Shown here in pieces: positions 46,668 to 59,357 of a stretch of DNA of 64,000 nucleotides. Origin of the DNA: Ascidia mentula (lineage: Eukaryota > Chordata > Ascidiacea > Phlebobranchia > Ascidiidae). Position 1 is the first letter of the stretch. Each line of letters opens with the position of its first letter. Where the stretch lies: the NCBI GenBank assembly GCA_947561715.1, contig OX387204.1:3043001-3107000 (forward strand), read 5' to 3'. The notes beneath the pieces are model-generated. The model was not told the DNA's origin, did not search any database, and saw only the letters and a program-made list of their open reading frames with translations. The translations under genes were made by a program, and so were the position numbers.

Positions 46668-48125
46668 ATGTCACAAGAAATGGAATTTGTCGAGGAAGCA
46701 GCGTCTGTTATCCGAGAATTGACCAGGTATACATTTGTCATGAACATGTGATACTTGAAATAAAGTTAGATATGGCGTATCCATGACGAACATTAAAATA
46801 TAATTTCATTTTGTCTCTCAAACATAAAATTGTGCTGCAGCTTTCGTGATGAGCTTCTTAAAAGATTAACAAACATGCATTTGGAGGAGAATCTGCTGGA
46901 AGAAAGTGTAATAGATACAGGCAAAGTTGAAGGCAGTGGGATAGCAGCAAAACAAAGACTTTTGAGGGAAACAATCATCGACAACTCCGATATGGAACTT
47001 ATACAGAGAAGGTATAAATGTTTGTGGTTACTGGGCCATGTAATTTTATCAACAGTCTGTGTCAAAACAATGAACTAATAAGTTGTATATCTGGAAAGTG
47101 TTGACCAGATCGCATAGCATCTGCCAAATTTTTGTGTGTAACATTTCCATCTCATCAAATATGCCACAAAGATATCATACAGTCTGGACAAAAAGAAAGT
47201 TTCCACCTTGTTTTCTCTGTAAGGTTGCACCTAGTTTGGTGCCCAACGGATGACGGTGATTGTATAGTCACCACAAAGTGGAAGTCTTTGCTTGGCCGTT
47301 TGGTCAGCAAAGTCGTCTGAAAGTCACACCAGCTGCACTGATTAGACCTTATAGGTCAAAACAGTGGCCATCTGTCTGCAGCTTACACAAAAAAGCTAAA
47401 ATTAATCTTGAAATGTTTTGTTTAGATTACACCAAGGAAGGGAAGCATTTAAAGCCACTTTTCCGGACCTTGCCACCAACATGACGAGCCCTACAGAAGA
47501 AGAAATTCACAAAGAAATTGCTATAAAGCTTAATGAAGTCAGAACTGCTGGAACTGAAATATCTAAACGAGTGAGTGTGCTCGATGCACTGCAAGACCGC
47601 TTGAAGGAATTACAAGCAAGTTTGCAACAAGTCCAATGGGGAAACAGAGACCTTGCTGCTATATTGGAAAACTCCAGAGAGAAGACAGAGCAGATGCAAA
47701 ATGATGTACAGAACAACAGTGAGGTAATAAGAAGTGTTGAAGAACACCTACATTTGTTCTGCAATTTATTTTCAATATGTATATACTTAAATTGTATTGG
47801 TATTTTACAAAACAATTCAAGTGTTTTTTTGTGTTTTGTTCTTCATGATGTATAGTCCCTAAAGGCCTCAAGCTTTCATACATTTGCAATATTGGAGTTT
47901 AAAAAGGGCAACGAGTCCTCTACAGTTCTTATCAACAATCCGATTCTAGAGATTATGTTTTTTTAGGCCAGGGAGACATATGAAAAACTTGATAAAGTGG
48001 TGAAGGAGTTATCACTAAGGAAGTCTGCATTTCAATCCCTTATTCATGCTTCACAAGTGGATTGGTTTCAAGACCCAGACTTACTTGACCTCATGGTCAG
48101 CTTGGGTGAACCAGTTAATCTGTGA
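46668..48125 (+). CDS. CENPH: Centromere protein H
   Basis: CENP-H is a subunit of the constitutive centromere-associated network, forming the CENP-H/I/K/M group at inner kinetochores. Four exons, 46668-46726, 46841-47011, 47426-47723 and 47967-48125, sum to 687 nt (228 residues; human 247). Most of the protein is predicted coiled coil (ISKRVSVLDALQDRLKELQ, ARETYEKLDKVVKELSLRK). The end, FQSLIHASQVDWFQDPDLLDLMVSLG, parallels human FQNLILGSKVNWAEDPALKEIVLQLE, which is the main ground for the call. Intron 2 holds a copy of the foldback-related repeat. Divergent from DDIAS. Confidence 0.8.
47262..47388 (+). repeat. Copy of the USPL1-intron foldback family, in CENP-H intron 2
   Basis: Shares AGTCTTTGCTTGGCCGTTTG and the arm ending CATCTGTCTGCAGCTTACAC with 25095-25275. 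One arm plus the loop is present. It ends 37 bp before exon 3 of CENP-H. Confidence 0.8.
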
Positions 48126-51100
48126 TAGTATTCCTTTTTTCTTTGCATTGTTTCATCGATAAAAAATAGTTTTTATTGTGCAGCAGAAAATGTTTTTTGG
48201 CAAGAATTTAAATAACTGCAATTACAAGGCCGATTCTTAACACATTAAAATATGTTAACAAGGTGATTGTTCCATAATACACCTTTTGGAGGATGTATTC
48301 AAGCTCTTTACATATTGCACTGTCTTTATTTATGAAAGTTTTTACTGCGTTGACTGTGCAGCAACTCATTTATTGTTTTGTGTTTTATTGTCAGCTTAAA
48401 CCGCGCGCTGCTATTTTATAAGTGATTAACCTATGAATTATAACAAAAACTTCTCCTTGAGTTTATTTCCTTAAATTTTACATTATGTGTGGTGTGCTAG
48501 GTACGCAAGAAACTCGGATTTTCTTCCTCACATGTTTTTTAAAGGTTATCAGACTGTTTATTGGAATAACGCACTATACATACATAGAGTTAAATTACCA
48601 CTGATGATGCCGGACATGTTTTATTGTTGCAATACGGTTCTTTTGGCAATAAACGTTGATGTAATGACATTGTTGCCAGAAGAGCCGTGCAGCAATACAT
48701 AGCGTTAATTAAAGAAATTCCATACGAACCTTCGTGTCTCGCCCGATCAATCGAGACCACAAACGTCCAGTTTATGTATTTAAGAAATTGAAATATGGTG
48801 TTTTAGTTTCCAACGCGGGTAGTGGTATCAGCAAATAGAAAAGTATGAAAAGCGTAAGTTTTTGCCGAAACGTTTAACTAAATAAAAAATGTCAATGTTT
48901 TCAGCACTACGGGCCAGTCTGTTTGTTCTCAGAATTTTGAGTAAATCTGTTAAAACTTTCCAATCGTAATCACTTCGTTTGATCCAAACGCTCCCAGCCC
49001 GAGACAAGGTGTCACATTTCCTCGCCCAGAAAAGTCGATTTAACTTTCACACCTCCTTACAAAGTGCCCAAACGTAATGCTCTTGTTACGTTGAAAAGAC
49101 TTCTGACCCACTTATCAAATTAAACAGGTGCTTTAAGTTCGGTTTGCTTAGATAATCAACAACCCTTATTAGTGAAGAAACAAGCCACCGGAATTTCGGT
49201 GCTAAGCCACCGCTTTATCCACTGACATTTTGGTTGAGTTTCTCAATACGAATTTTCGCAACAAAATACTTACGACACCAATCTTGGGATGCACCTCTTT
49301 GAGGGGTAATAAAACGGGAAAGGCCTCCATTTAACGTTGCTTGAGCCAAAGCCTAGTGGAAATAAAAACGCTTGCGATCAAAAGTTCTCAAAAAATAGGG
49401 ACACCCAGTCACAAAACAGGACAAATCTTGTAACTAAGGACGTTGTGGCGACCCTGGTTATTAAGCACAAGACAATCGTAGGCCGGCAATAGGCAGTAGC
49501 CAAGGCTTTTGCAACAAGCAGTCCGAAACCTTTTATTTCACATTTCACTTGCGATATATTATGTTATGTCTATCGGGAAAAAATATTTTTAATTTTAATT
49601 AATATAACAACGCCATCAACGCTTGCTTTTGACTATACATCGCTTTATGAAATGCACTCGTCAATTTCACACTGTGACTTTCATACCACAAACGTTGACA
49701 TGGCGCCACAGAGCAAGGCACAGATCAAACGAAAAAAGAGAAATCTTGAATCGCGTCGGCGACCGAAAAAAGGCGTTCGCGCTCAGAGCAAGGCGTGTTC
49801 CACAGCAAGGGAGGCGTCTTGTTATGGTATTTCCCTTCAAGGAAAGCGAGCTGTCCGATAACAGAGAATAGAAACGAAGTATAAAATATATGTTTAAAAC
49901 GCTTATTTCGTTGCTGTTGGAGTTCGTTATTTGCGGTGACTACGTGATGTGCAAGTTCAAAAAGGACTTCAATTTACAAGAAGTCGAAATTTATTTTTAC
50001 GTTGCCCAGATAGTTGGTCATTTCTTCTAAAAGGAGATGCACAGCGCGATTTGCGTCAACGTTGCCTTGAATTCTCAAACATTCAGAAAATCGCTAGTAT
50101 TTGCAAAACTACCTAAAAATATTCAGCTGTGTTGTGCTTATGGTTGCTTTGGGAAAAAGCAGTTTACTTACCATTTTCTTGTCTAAAATATGACACTTGA
50201 CGTTTGGAAGGTATCAAGAACCATTTGATAAGATTGTCCGCACTTGCCAGTGATAAAGGCTTTTCCGGCAAGTGATTAGCTCTTCGCCAAGATAGGATTA
50301 CATGCAACGCGCCACTGCTACTAAGAACCACTTGATGCTCGTTTTTTGTGCGTCGCCCAGCTGTTCATTAAAATTAACTGGAACAGTTGACTTCAGGTCC
50401 ATTGCGCTTTGTTCTGTTCAGTGATAGTGATGCAACAATGGTTAAAATAAAAAAGAATTGTTGATTGTTATTGCAGTGGAACACGTTTGTTAATGTGCGC
50501 TGTCACGTGGATAGCAGAAAAAGCATGGTTTTTGTTGTGTTTGAAACAAAAATGTACGTAATATTAGGCTGTCAAACGTTTGTTGGTGTCAGTTATTTTT
50601 CATGTGGCGATAAAAAGGCGAAAAATTTTCGCAACTTTTTAGGCAGGAAATGGCTTCTGCTTTCCCGCCGTATTAAAATTCAGTCTCGAGGTGTAGCGAT
50701 TTTGTTTGGTCACAACACACCACAGTATAGGACTTCCGCAACCTGTAGCCTTAACTTTTCGCAAACCCACTGTCTAATTTGAAGGCGCTGGTCGAACAGT
50801 GTGTTTGGAGTTTACCGAAAAACACGATCTTAGTAGGCTGTTGACCATTCTATTTGTTTTATTGACAGGTCTATCCCAGGCGTCTGTGTAGCAAGGAGTG
50901 AAGGCCAGTGCAAAATACAACACTAACTGCATTGTGCTACTGAAAGCTGTTACTGCCTAAATACTTTTTGCCTTGGGATTACCTTATCAATCCACGTAGG
51001 ACTAATTTTGAGAATGAGAAGCTAAAAAAATCGAGTTTTCTTGGTAGAGTTGAAGCCAGTGGACTAAACAGCAACCCAGTACAAAAAGGACATACATATT

Positions 51101-51128
51101 GACTATTCAACAATTCAACATCTCGACC
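48126..51128. other. Intergenic between CENP-H and the Robo-like gene
   Basis: About 3 kb without a recognisable exon. Short basic frames near 49623-49871 have no family resemblance. It presumably holds the CENP-H 3' end and the promoter of the Ig receptor. Confidence 0.45.
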
Positions 51129-54100
51129 ATGAATCTTCCTTGGTGTACGATTCTATGCTTTCTAGGATTGGGCAAATTTGGAGGTAAGCACTATTTACGT
51201 GTTTCGAAATCAGTTGTTAAACAAGGATATTACGTGTTTTTAAGTGCTGTGTACACACAGCGCAAACTTTGTTTCTTGTTCGGGCAAAAGTTCGTGGTTT
51301 GAAATGCTGATAAAAGGTAAACGCCCGAACCTTGACTAATTCACGATATCAGTGTCGAAGCCATTTGCCAGATGAGCAGAAACGATATAAAAACTAATGT
51401 AAACTATGGTCTCGAAATCTGCAGCTTGTGCACCTTCCCATGCTAACGCTAGGAGCACAGTTTAACCTTGCCCACGCTAATGTGCACTTGGGTAGTGGAT
51501 TGCGGTGAAGTGCGCATTCAAGTGCCAGATTATCAGTCCGGTGCAAATTACATCCGAAACACCACAGGACATAAGAGTAGGCCTACGCGCAAAAGGCAGA
51601 AATCTATGCGACCTCGCTTGAAACGCCCGCGCCCCAACGCGTGTGGCCCTTTGCCGTGTCAACGGCCCATTGTCAAACGCGATCCCGCCGTTACAAGTGT
51701 AGCGATACATTCACACGAGAACATTAGTTACACAAACATGGCACGGATTTTCGAATTCCTCACGATATTGGCTGCCCTTTTTGGAAGGAACTTGACTGGA
51801 GTTTCGAGTTGTACTTTCACGGCATCTGTGTGTGTGGGTGTCTTTCACACAAGTATGTAAAACGTATTTTCCTCGTTCTGTTGATATTGCCACAAAACGC
51901 GTAAACCAACAAATAGATCAACTTCAAGTGAAGATATCATGTGATGCATTTCTCAAAGTTTTTTTTCATGGAAATGATGATCTTTGGAAATTCAGCGTAA
52001 CCTCCTTTCGAGCTTTATAGTAAGGGCGTCCCCCCGATTTTTTTGTTATTTTGCAACAGAGCATCACACATCTACAATGTGGTGCTCATTTTCACTTCTT
52101 TGTATACTGCAAAGCTTATCATTCAAAATTACTTACAAAGAGTGATTGACGATCGGCGTCAGTGCGATCTTTTATTTAAAAATATCACAGAAATAATAAA
52201 TTCGCCTATAAATAGCATCGTCAGTTTCTTATTTACATTAGGTTATATTATTTACCTTTACAGCGGCATTTCTTGGAATGGCAGCCCCGGGACACGACTT
52301 TGACAGGTGTCGAGTCTCCTTTGAATTATAGCCGTTTTGTTTGTTTACTCACAGCAAATTGTCACGGCCAATACATCTCCGTATTGACTCGACCCGCCGT
52401 ATATAAACAGTTCCGCCATGTGTCTTGGTATGATGGGCTTACGATTGGTCACAGTTGTTTTAGAGTTTTAACAAACAGCGTGGATTCCGATAAGTCGATT
52501 GCACTGATTGTCATGGACCCCAATGTACATAAAATTACTTCTGGTTTTTAGATGTAACTATTATTGCATCAATTAGCAATGTGCAACATCTTATTTGCGC
52601 TCATTTACCATGTACGTCCCAGATCAACATAATTTACGGTTCCTTCAGCTAGATTGCAAAGTTTGAAACTTAATGACCGCGGCCTAAATCTTGACCGCAT
52701 TGTTAACGACTTCACGTTGACTTACACACAAACAACTGATGGATGACTGACATGTGAAGGCCAACTTCAGGAAAACTTGTTTTGATAATTGGCCCTTTAT
52801 AAGTTTCATGTATGGTCGATTTGTCGCATTTAAATATAGCAGATGAATTATCGTGGTTTATGTTGTACACAATGGCTTAAATTCCTGAACACAACAAAAA
52901 TATTGTTGCAAAGGTGATTTTGCAACGTTGGTGTTGCAAGCACCCTGTTTTTTTGTGTATTGAAAAACTTTAACGGAGTGTTTGAAAGAAAAATAGGCAC
53001 ATACAGTTTCAGTTTGGGAACAACAACCAAATTTGTTCATAGTTAGCTGCCAAAACCCATTTTAAATATCGAATTTTCCTGTGGTCAGTCATGTGCACGC
53101 ATGCAGCGGGGACATCGATTTTTACCGGCGCCGGATTCGTCTGCCGAGTGCTGCACTAACTGGAGAGGGTCCACTCCGGCATAATAAAGGGCCTGGCCCA
53201 TAGCGAAGCAATTGGTGGATTAACAAGGCCCTCCTGTTCGCATTTGGACCTCGCTATCAATAATTTAAAGGATTCGTCCTGCGAAACATCTTCGATGGGC
53301 AGAACATGCGTCTAATTCCCATTGCTCCACGGCCGAAAATCGATGACATAAAGTACGCAACAACGAATCTATATATCTGCCAAATAAAAGTTTCATGCTG
53401 GTCTTTAAATATTTCGGTGTCATACTTTTAACATTTTTCGCTTGAAGCTTGTGTGGTAGAGCTTCTATTGGATGCAATTGTCGACAATTTGGCCATTTAG
53501 TTGTTTTTAAGCGAAATAAAAAGTCTGACCAAATGTGTAAGAACTTATGTGTTTTTTGCCAAAATAGCGGTAGCTAAATAAATTATTCACTAAGAAAGAA
53601 AAGTTCACCAAATTGGCAATGTAAATCAAATAATTCCCAAGGACATTTCAGGCCGATTTTTAATATTATTTCACCATACCATATGGATTTATCATCTGAT
53701 AAACGTTCCCTTCATAAACCCGTGCCCGGGCTCACAAACAACGTTAGCTCAGATATCGTTGCACGACCGTCGCGTTCCTTAAGTCGTCTTGCCCTGGTTT
53801 GTATGCTCTCGTGCCCGATTTTATTTGCTCTCATCGCATCTCAAGGGCCTTGGACGTTCGATGCTGTGCTGTTCAATATGCGATACTAACACTTATAGAG
53901 GGGTCCTTTCGCTTCGTGTTGGTCTTCCGCCGACTCAGCAAGGCGAATTCCCCGTGTCACAGTTTGTTTGTCGCTGCGTCAACTCTTATTGCTCGGAAAT
54001 CAAATGTTCCGATGTGGGAAGGTTTGTTGTTTGTATTCTGGTGAGCCGAACCCTGGTAGAACAACAAAAACCTTAACGAACTGAAATTGGTGGTCACCTG

Positions 54101-57100
54101 ACTGACTATTTTGCGATTGTTTCCATACATTGAAAGTCACCGCATGTTGTATTTTATCTTTCCTTATGCTAATGGCATTATGTAAACTTACACTCGTTGT
54201 CAACAGTGACAACGTTTAAATTATTCTTCTCATTTCCATATATTACATTGACTACAGGGTTATTGGCCCTACTGATGTATTTTTGTTGAATTCAACATGA
54301 ATCTGTTCCAACCAGGTCTGCATTGTCTTGTACTTGGTATCAAATATCAAACAAAAAGTACCTTTAATAGTTGTACGTTGTCTCGTCCATAAAGATGTGC
54401 AATGTGTTTCCGTCACAGCACAGCAAAATATTGAGGTGTTTTGATGCCGATCAACTGCGGTTCAGTGTATTTATCGCCTAATTATCGGGAATTGTTTGCT
54501 CTTGTGGAAGATAAGGTATACGGTTTGGGCTCGTGCTCTGGCGTCGCCACAATGAAATGAAGTGTCATCAATCAATGCAAGGTTGAGTTTTGTTGGTCCC
54601 AGCGACTCGATTGGCTCGTTGGGCGTCAAATACTGATAAGGAATGTGGACGTTTTGTACATATTTGAGGCATATGCAGCCCTCAAGGGGATTTTACTTTT
54701 GGAAAGTTCGTGCTACTAGACTTACAAGAAAAACTGCCAGCAGACGAAATTTCACGTAGGCCTGGAACCTTCTTAAGCGATAAAAAGGTCTTCAGGCCCA
54801 TTTAAAGCGGCAATCTACGAAGTTTTAAAACCACCAACAGTCGCAGCGGAAAGCGGCGCCCTCAGAACGGATATTTTTCATCAAAACATGTCACCAGCGA
54901 AACATGGTATGAAACGTGCCTATGGGAGCGTATCCCCCGTGCAGACGCGCCGTGTCCCAGTTTCGCAGATTGGCGATTGTGACGCGGTGCGCGTAACAAT
55001 GGGCGAGACGGATGTGATCAACGCTTTTGGCGATTCGACCACAAACATCTGCGAATGTGTTGTGATGCGGTACGAGGTGTTCAACGTGTATCTGTTCCCA
55101 CGAGGTCTTGCCTTGCCCTGGATATTGCTTTAACGATATCGCGTTATCACAGAATGGCATTAATAGGTTTGTTTTTATTGCGAACACATAGTGCCATTAG
55201 TTCTTGACGAAACGTTTTTTTCGTATAAAACATGACAATGTTGACAGTAATATCAGCCAGTCTCCTTATTCTAAGAATAGTGGCAATATTGTGACATTCA
55301 AAAGTGTAATAATATCATAGTTGCAAACAACAGAAGCCGAAGCCGAAACCTGAGGATCGATTTGAGATTCTTTTCGCTGACTTCGGGAAGACCGAAAGTG
55401 TAAACCCCCTCGACGGCTCTTGGGCCAGCAAATTCCAATTCACGCGGTTTAATTGCTTGAAGGGTCGATGCTGTAAGCGTCCTGCATTTTGCAATCCGCT
55501 TCATCGGCAAATCGACCTGTTGGGTTTGACTGCAAAGTTTGGCCACCATTGGTAATATGGTGCACATGATTCCATGCTTGTTCACAAGACAGCTTTGATT
55601 TGGAACATAGGAAAATAAAAATTAATCGTTCATTTTTGGGAAAAAAACGTTTTAAAGCAAAATTATTTCGAACCTTTTCTTGTGAAATTATGAAAGAACA
55701 ATACAATTGGCGTAGAAATATGTTCTGCTATAGAGTTTTAAAAAACAGTTTTGTCACTACGGCAAACGGCATGGAACACCCATAACGCCTGTTGCGTGAT
55801 ATTGGTTTCCCTTCGATTAATGAAATCATTTAAATTCGCACGTGTTGAACAATTTCACCCTTACGCCAATACTGATTAACCGCGACGCTAATTTTGTAAA
55901 TGGGCGTGATGCGCACTGACGCGTGAACGCAACAATCGCGTGGGAACGCGAAGAACGGTTTCGAGGGTTCCAATTCGATTTCGCATTCACCTGTGTTCGC
56001 CGTGCGTAACGGCCCCTTCCTCGTTAGAACGTTTTCACGAGTCGTGACCCCCTTATGACGCAACAAAGGCCACAGTTGTTTGTTGTTTTCTCGAATTTGC
56101 TGTCATGGGCAATGGCGACCGTCGTTGAAATTAACGTCGCCTTTCACGGCACAAGCGCGTAACACCAAGTAATAAACACGCTTATTGTCACATCGTTTCG
56201 AAAAGCAACCACATGCAAATGTGTACGTCTCATATCCAAACCGTGTGAATATTTTGTTGGAGCAATGTGTGGGTACCAGGATATTCCTTCCCGGTTATAT
56301 GGCCCGGCTGGCCTGCAAAACATCCAGGCGTTTCCTGGTCCCCGGCCCCTGGAACTCGGGCGTGACTTTGGGAAGCGGCCTCGGTTTTAGGCCCATTTCC
56401 TCTTCCGCGTTTCCGGAATGTTCAACAGTTTGTGGCCGATTTTGGCGTAAAATTGCGTTGAAAGTTGTGTAAGAGCGGAAGTAGTGGTTTTGTCGAAAAA
56501 ACACCACAAAATCTGTCGCGGAAACAACCAACAACTCGTGGTAATAAACGTGGAAGTGTTTTAACATATTCTATTATGTACAGTCAATGGTTACGATCGC
56601 CAGTTTAATTCCTATACATTTAATAGCAACTGTCATTAAAAACTGTTCGTTACGTATCAGCACAAAATTACGTAAGGGAATAATCGAACCGAGTTTTCTC
56701 GAAATCTTGACTATTCACCGTCCAGACGCAACTCCCAAAAGTTATCAGCGAAATAGGAGTAAAACTCGGTAACCAATCGAACACCCATTGTTGCGTCACA
56801 CAATGGAGTTCGCGACAAAGAAGGGGAAGTGTCGCGCGTGCACGTGTTCTTGAATTGTGTCTTCCTTTGACCTTTTGTGTCGTCACTTAGTAATTAGCGG
56901 GTTGGGGTGTGTGTGTGTTGGGGGTCGTATAGACGCGTGGCGGGATAGAATGAATATAATGTTAATTATTCGTCACGTTAGTGCCATTGTGCTTAACTGA
57001 ACCTAAGCTAGTTTTCTTCGGGGTTTTGTTAATTACCAATGCGTGACACTCTTCCTATTTAACTTCGGTACTTTATAAGCAAGGAAACTTCGCCATAGGA

Positions 57101-59357
57101 AAACTTTCCAATCCAACATGTAGTTGACTGATCACCCATAGGTACATGCAACACAAATAGCTTTTAATGTTGTAAACTTAAGCAACGTCAAATTCACATT
57201 CCGGAAAATTCCTTTCCCAGAAGCCCGATGTCATTTAGACGGACACCTGCTCATGCTGTTCTCACATAAGCTAAATCACCTTTATGTCGTGGGAAACAAA
57301 ATCCGAACTGATTTGAATGTTATAAAAGACTCCTGCGTCGAATCGCATGGAGCTGGAACCACTAAACCGGATTATGAGGCGAGCGAAATGACATCGCCAA
57401 GCCTGTGTAATGGACTTTCAGATTTCGGATCGGTTTAATCCGTTCCAATCAGCATTCCGCGGGTTGGGTGTAGTTACGGGTGCGCTCTGGTATTGCGGTG
57501 AAGATGTAGGAATAAGGAGGATATGTAGCAAAAACAATACACTGGATTGTCTACAATGGTCTTGGATACGCATTTGTGTGGATCTTATCGATAAAGTTTC
57601 GAAGCGTGGTGTGTTTGCAAGGACTTATACCTTGCATGCGACGATACGTTAACACAACGTTGTGTTGGTCAATAACAGTATTTTAACTTAGAAACGATGT
57701 GTTAGTCGGATCAAGCTCAGCCATTTATAAAAATATTTAAAACGAGAATTTCAAGAATGATTAAAACGAAATCAAAAGACACCCACTTTCAGATTTGTTT
57801 CGCTTCCCTTTAAAATTCCCTGTGACAATCCCCACACCTGTGCCTTACGTTGACATATGAAATACGAAATACGGCGAAAACAGAGAGCTAAACAACCATG
57901 CGACAATTAGATGTAACTGAATGCAGCCATGACGAGCGATTGTTGGTTTAACGGCGTCGTAAGTGACCCTTGTAACGGGCCCTGACGCCATGTTCGCATG
58001 GTGCCGCATTACCATGCTTCGAAAACAAACGATTTTCGCGCCAATTACCGTCGCCACTTTTTAGCATAGAAATCCTATACTTCCCAAGACCTGAGGCCAC
58101 TTTTTAAGCCTTCAGTTTCGCGGGCATGAGCACAGCTTGGGAAGAGATTAGTTCTGAAACCTGAGCCTTTTTGTGGTCGTTTTGTCCTGGACACCGCAGA
58201 TCACAACCAGTTTCCTGTTCACAGTCAAGCCATGGGCTGATCTGTGGGTATTTGAAAATTCCTCAGTCTCGCCTGGTAGTTGATGTAATTTTCTCACACG
58301 GTGTTCCTATTATGTTGTATGCGAGTCCTTTGATTGGTCATACAATACTGGCTGGTGCGTCCAGACATATGGCTGTCTGGATTCCTCGAGTATCGCACCG
58401 CTCAACGAAAGTATTGCGAGTTTGTAACAAGTTTCACGGAGCAGTTGGGAAAATTCTTTCCCTCCAGTCGTAACATTTCGTAACAAAACATCAGCTCCAA
58501 AATTGCAACTTGCTTGTGTTAAAAGTTTGGCAATTCCAAGGCCAAATATGTTTTATCGTTTGCAGCTAATGTTTCTATGGCAGATTTATTTTCAAAATAA
58601 ACTCATTTGTAAAATATCTTGTAAAGGTGCAGCCCCAATTGTTGACGAAGACAAACCCGCCGAATTGCCTCCGGCTCCACTGGCCCGAAAGTCGGCCCCC
58701 GCGATGCCGGTAATCACGGAACATCCGAAAGGTTTTCTCGCCGAAGACGAAAACGAGATTGCTCGCCTTTATTGCAAAGCAAGCGGGAATCCCCCACCAA
58801 CTATCACGTGGTTAAAAGACGGCCAGCCATTGGGCCGAGGATCTGGTGAGCTACATAGTGGTCACTAATGTTGGGATATTCTGAATTTAATAGTTAACGC
58901 TTGAGGCGAGTGGCACATTAAAGTCAAATCATCCACCCAAGACACCAACTTTTATTGCATGGTCCAGGGTTGATACAAAGCTATAGAAATTAAAAACTAT
59001 CTCAGGCCAAACATTACTTTATTTGTATGTAAGCAAGTGGAGCCTATAATATATGATTTGTGTAAGCTGCAGACAGATGGCCACTGTTTTGACTTATAAG
59101 GTCTCATAAGTGCAGTTTGGTGTGACTTTAGACGACTTTGCTGACCAAACTGCCAGGCAAAGACTTCAACTTTGTGGTGAAATTACTTTTCTTTTTTGAT
59201 TTTTAAGGTCTGGGAATTATCTTTTTGGCTGCCGGGGATATAATGATTCAACAACTGCGGAACAAACCTCCAGGTGCTAACACAGGGATTTATCAATGCC
59301 TGGCCACGAACGACGTCGGGACGGCACACAGCAACAATGCCTCAATCCAACTTGCCT
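51129..59357 (+). CDS. Ig-superfamily receptor, Robo-like, first three coding exons (partial)
   Basis: Exon 1 (51129-51183) encodes a signal peptide, MNLPWCTILCFLGLGKFG, and stops at GAG|GTAAGC in phase 1. After a 7.4-kb intron, exon 2 (58627-58845) encodes a Pro-rich linker and the first half of an Ig domain: ITEHPKGFLAED, the first Cys in LYCKASGNPPPTITWLKDG. Exon 3 (59208-59357) completes it with the second Cys in TGIYQCLATNDVGTAHSNNA. All three exons end in phase 1, usual for Ig modules. The best remembered match is Ig1 of Roundabout receptors (IVEHPxDL, NCKxEGxPxPTIEWYKxG, GxYxCVARNxxGxAVSxxASL), axon-guidance receptors for Slit. DCC/neogenin or another neural Ig receptor cannot be excluded from one domain. 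The rest of the gene lies beyond the window. Confidence 0.72.
51184..58626 (+). other. Large first intron of the Robo-like gene
   Basis: 7.4 kb between the signal-peptide exon and the first Ig exon, far longer than other introns here. I see no repeats, transposons or credible exons in it. It is mixed in composition, with moderately CpG-containing stretches (near 51580-51680, 54840-55060 and 56280-56420). Confidence 0.55.
59060..59179 (-). repeat. Copy of the USPL1-intron foldback family, in Robo-like intron 2
   Basis: Begins TGTAAGCTGCAGACAGATGG and continues into the complement of the loop (GCAAAGACTT). Orientation is opposite to the CENP-H copy. It ends about 30 bp before exon 3. Confidence 0.8.

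Noticed and set aside
49623-49871. Basic short frames as a ribosomal or histone-like gene
   Set aside because: No family motif, no splice context, and overlapping frames are equally open.
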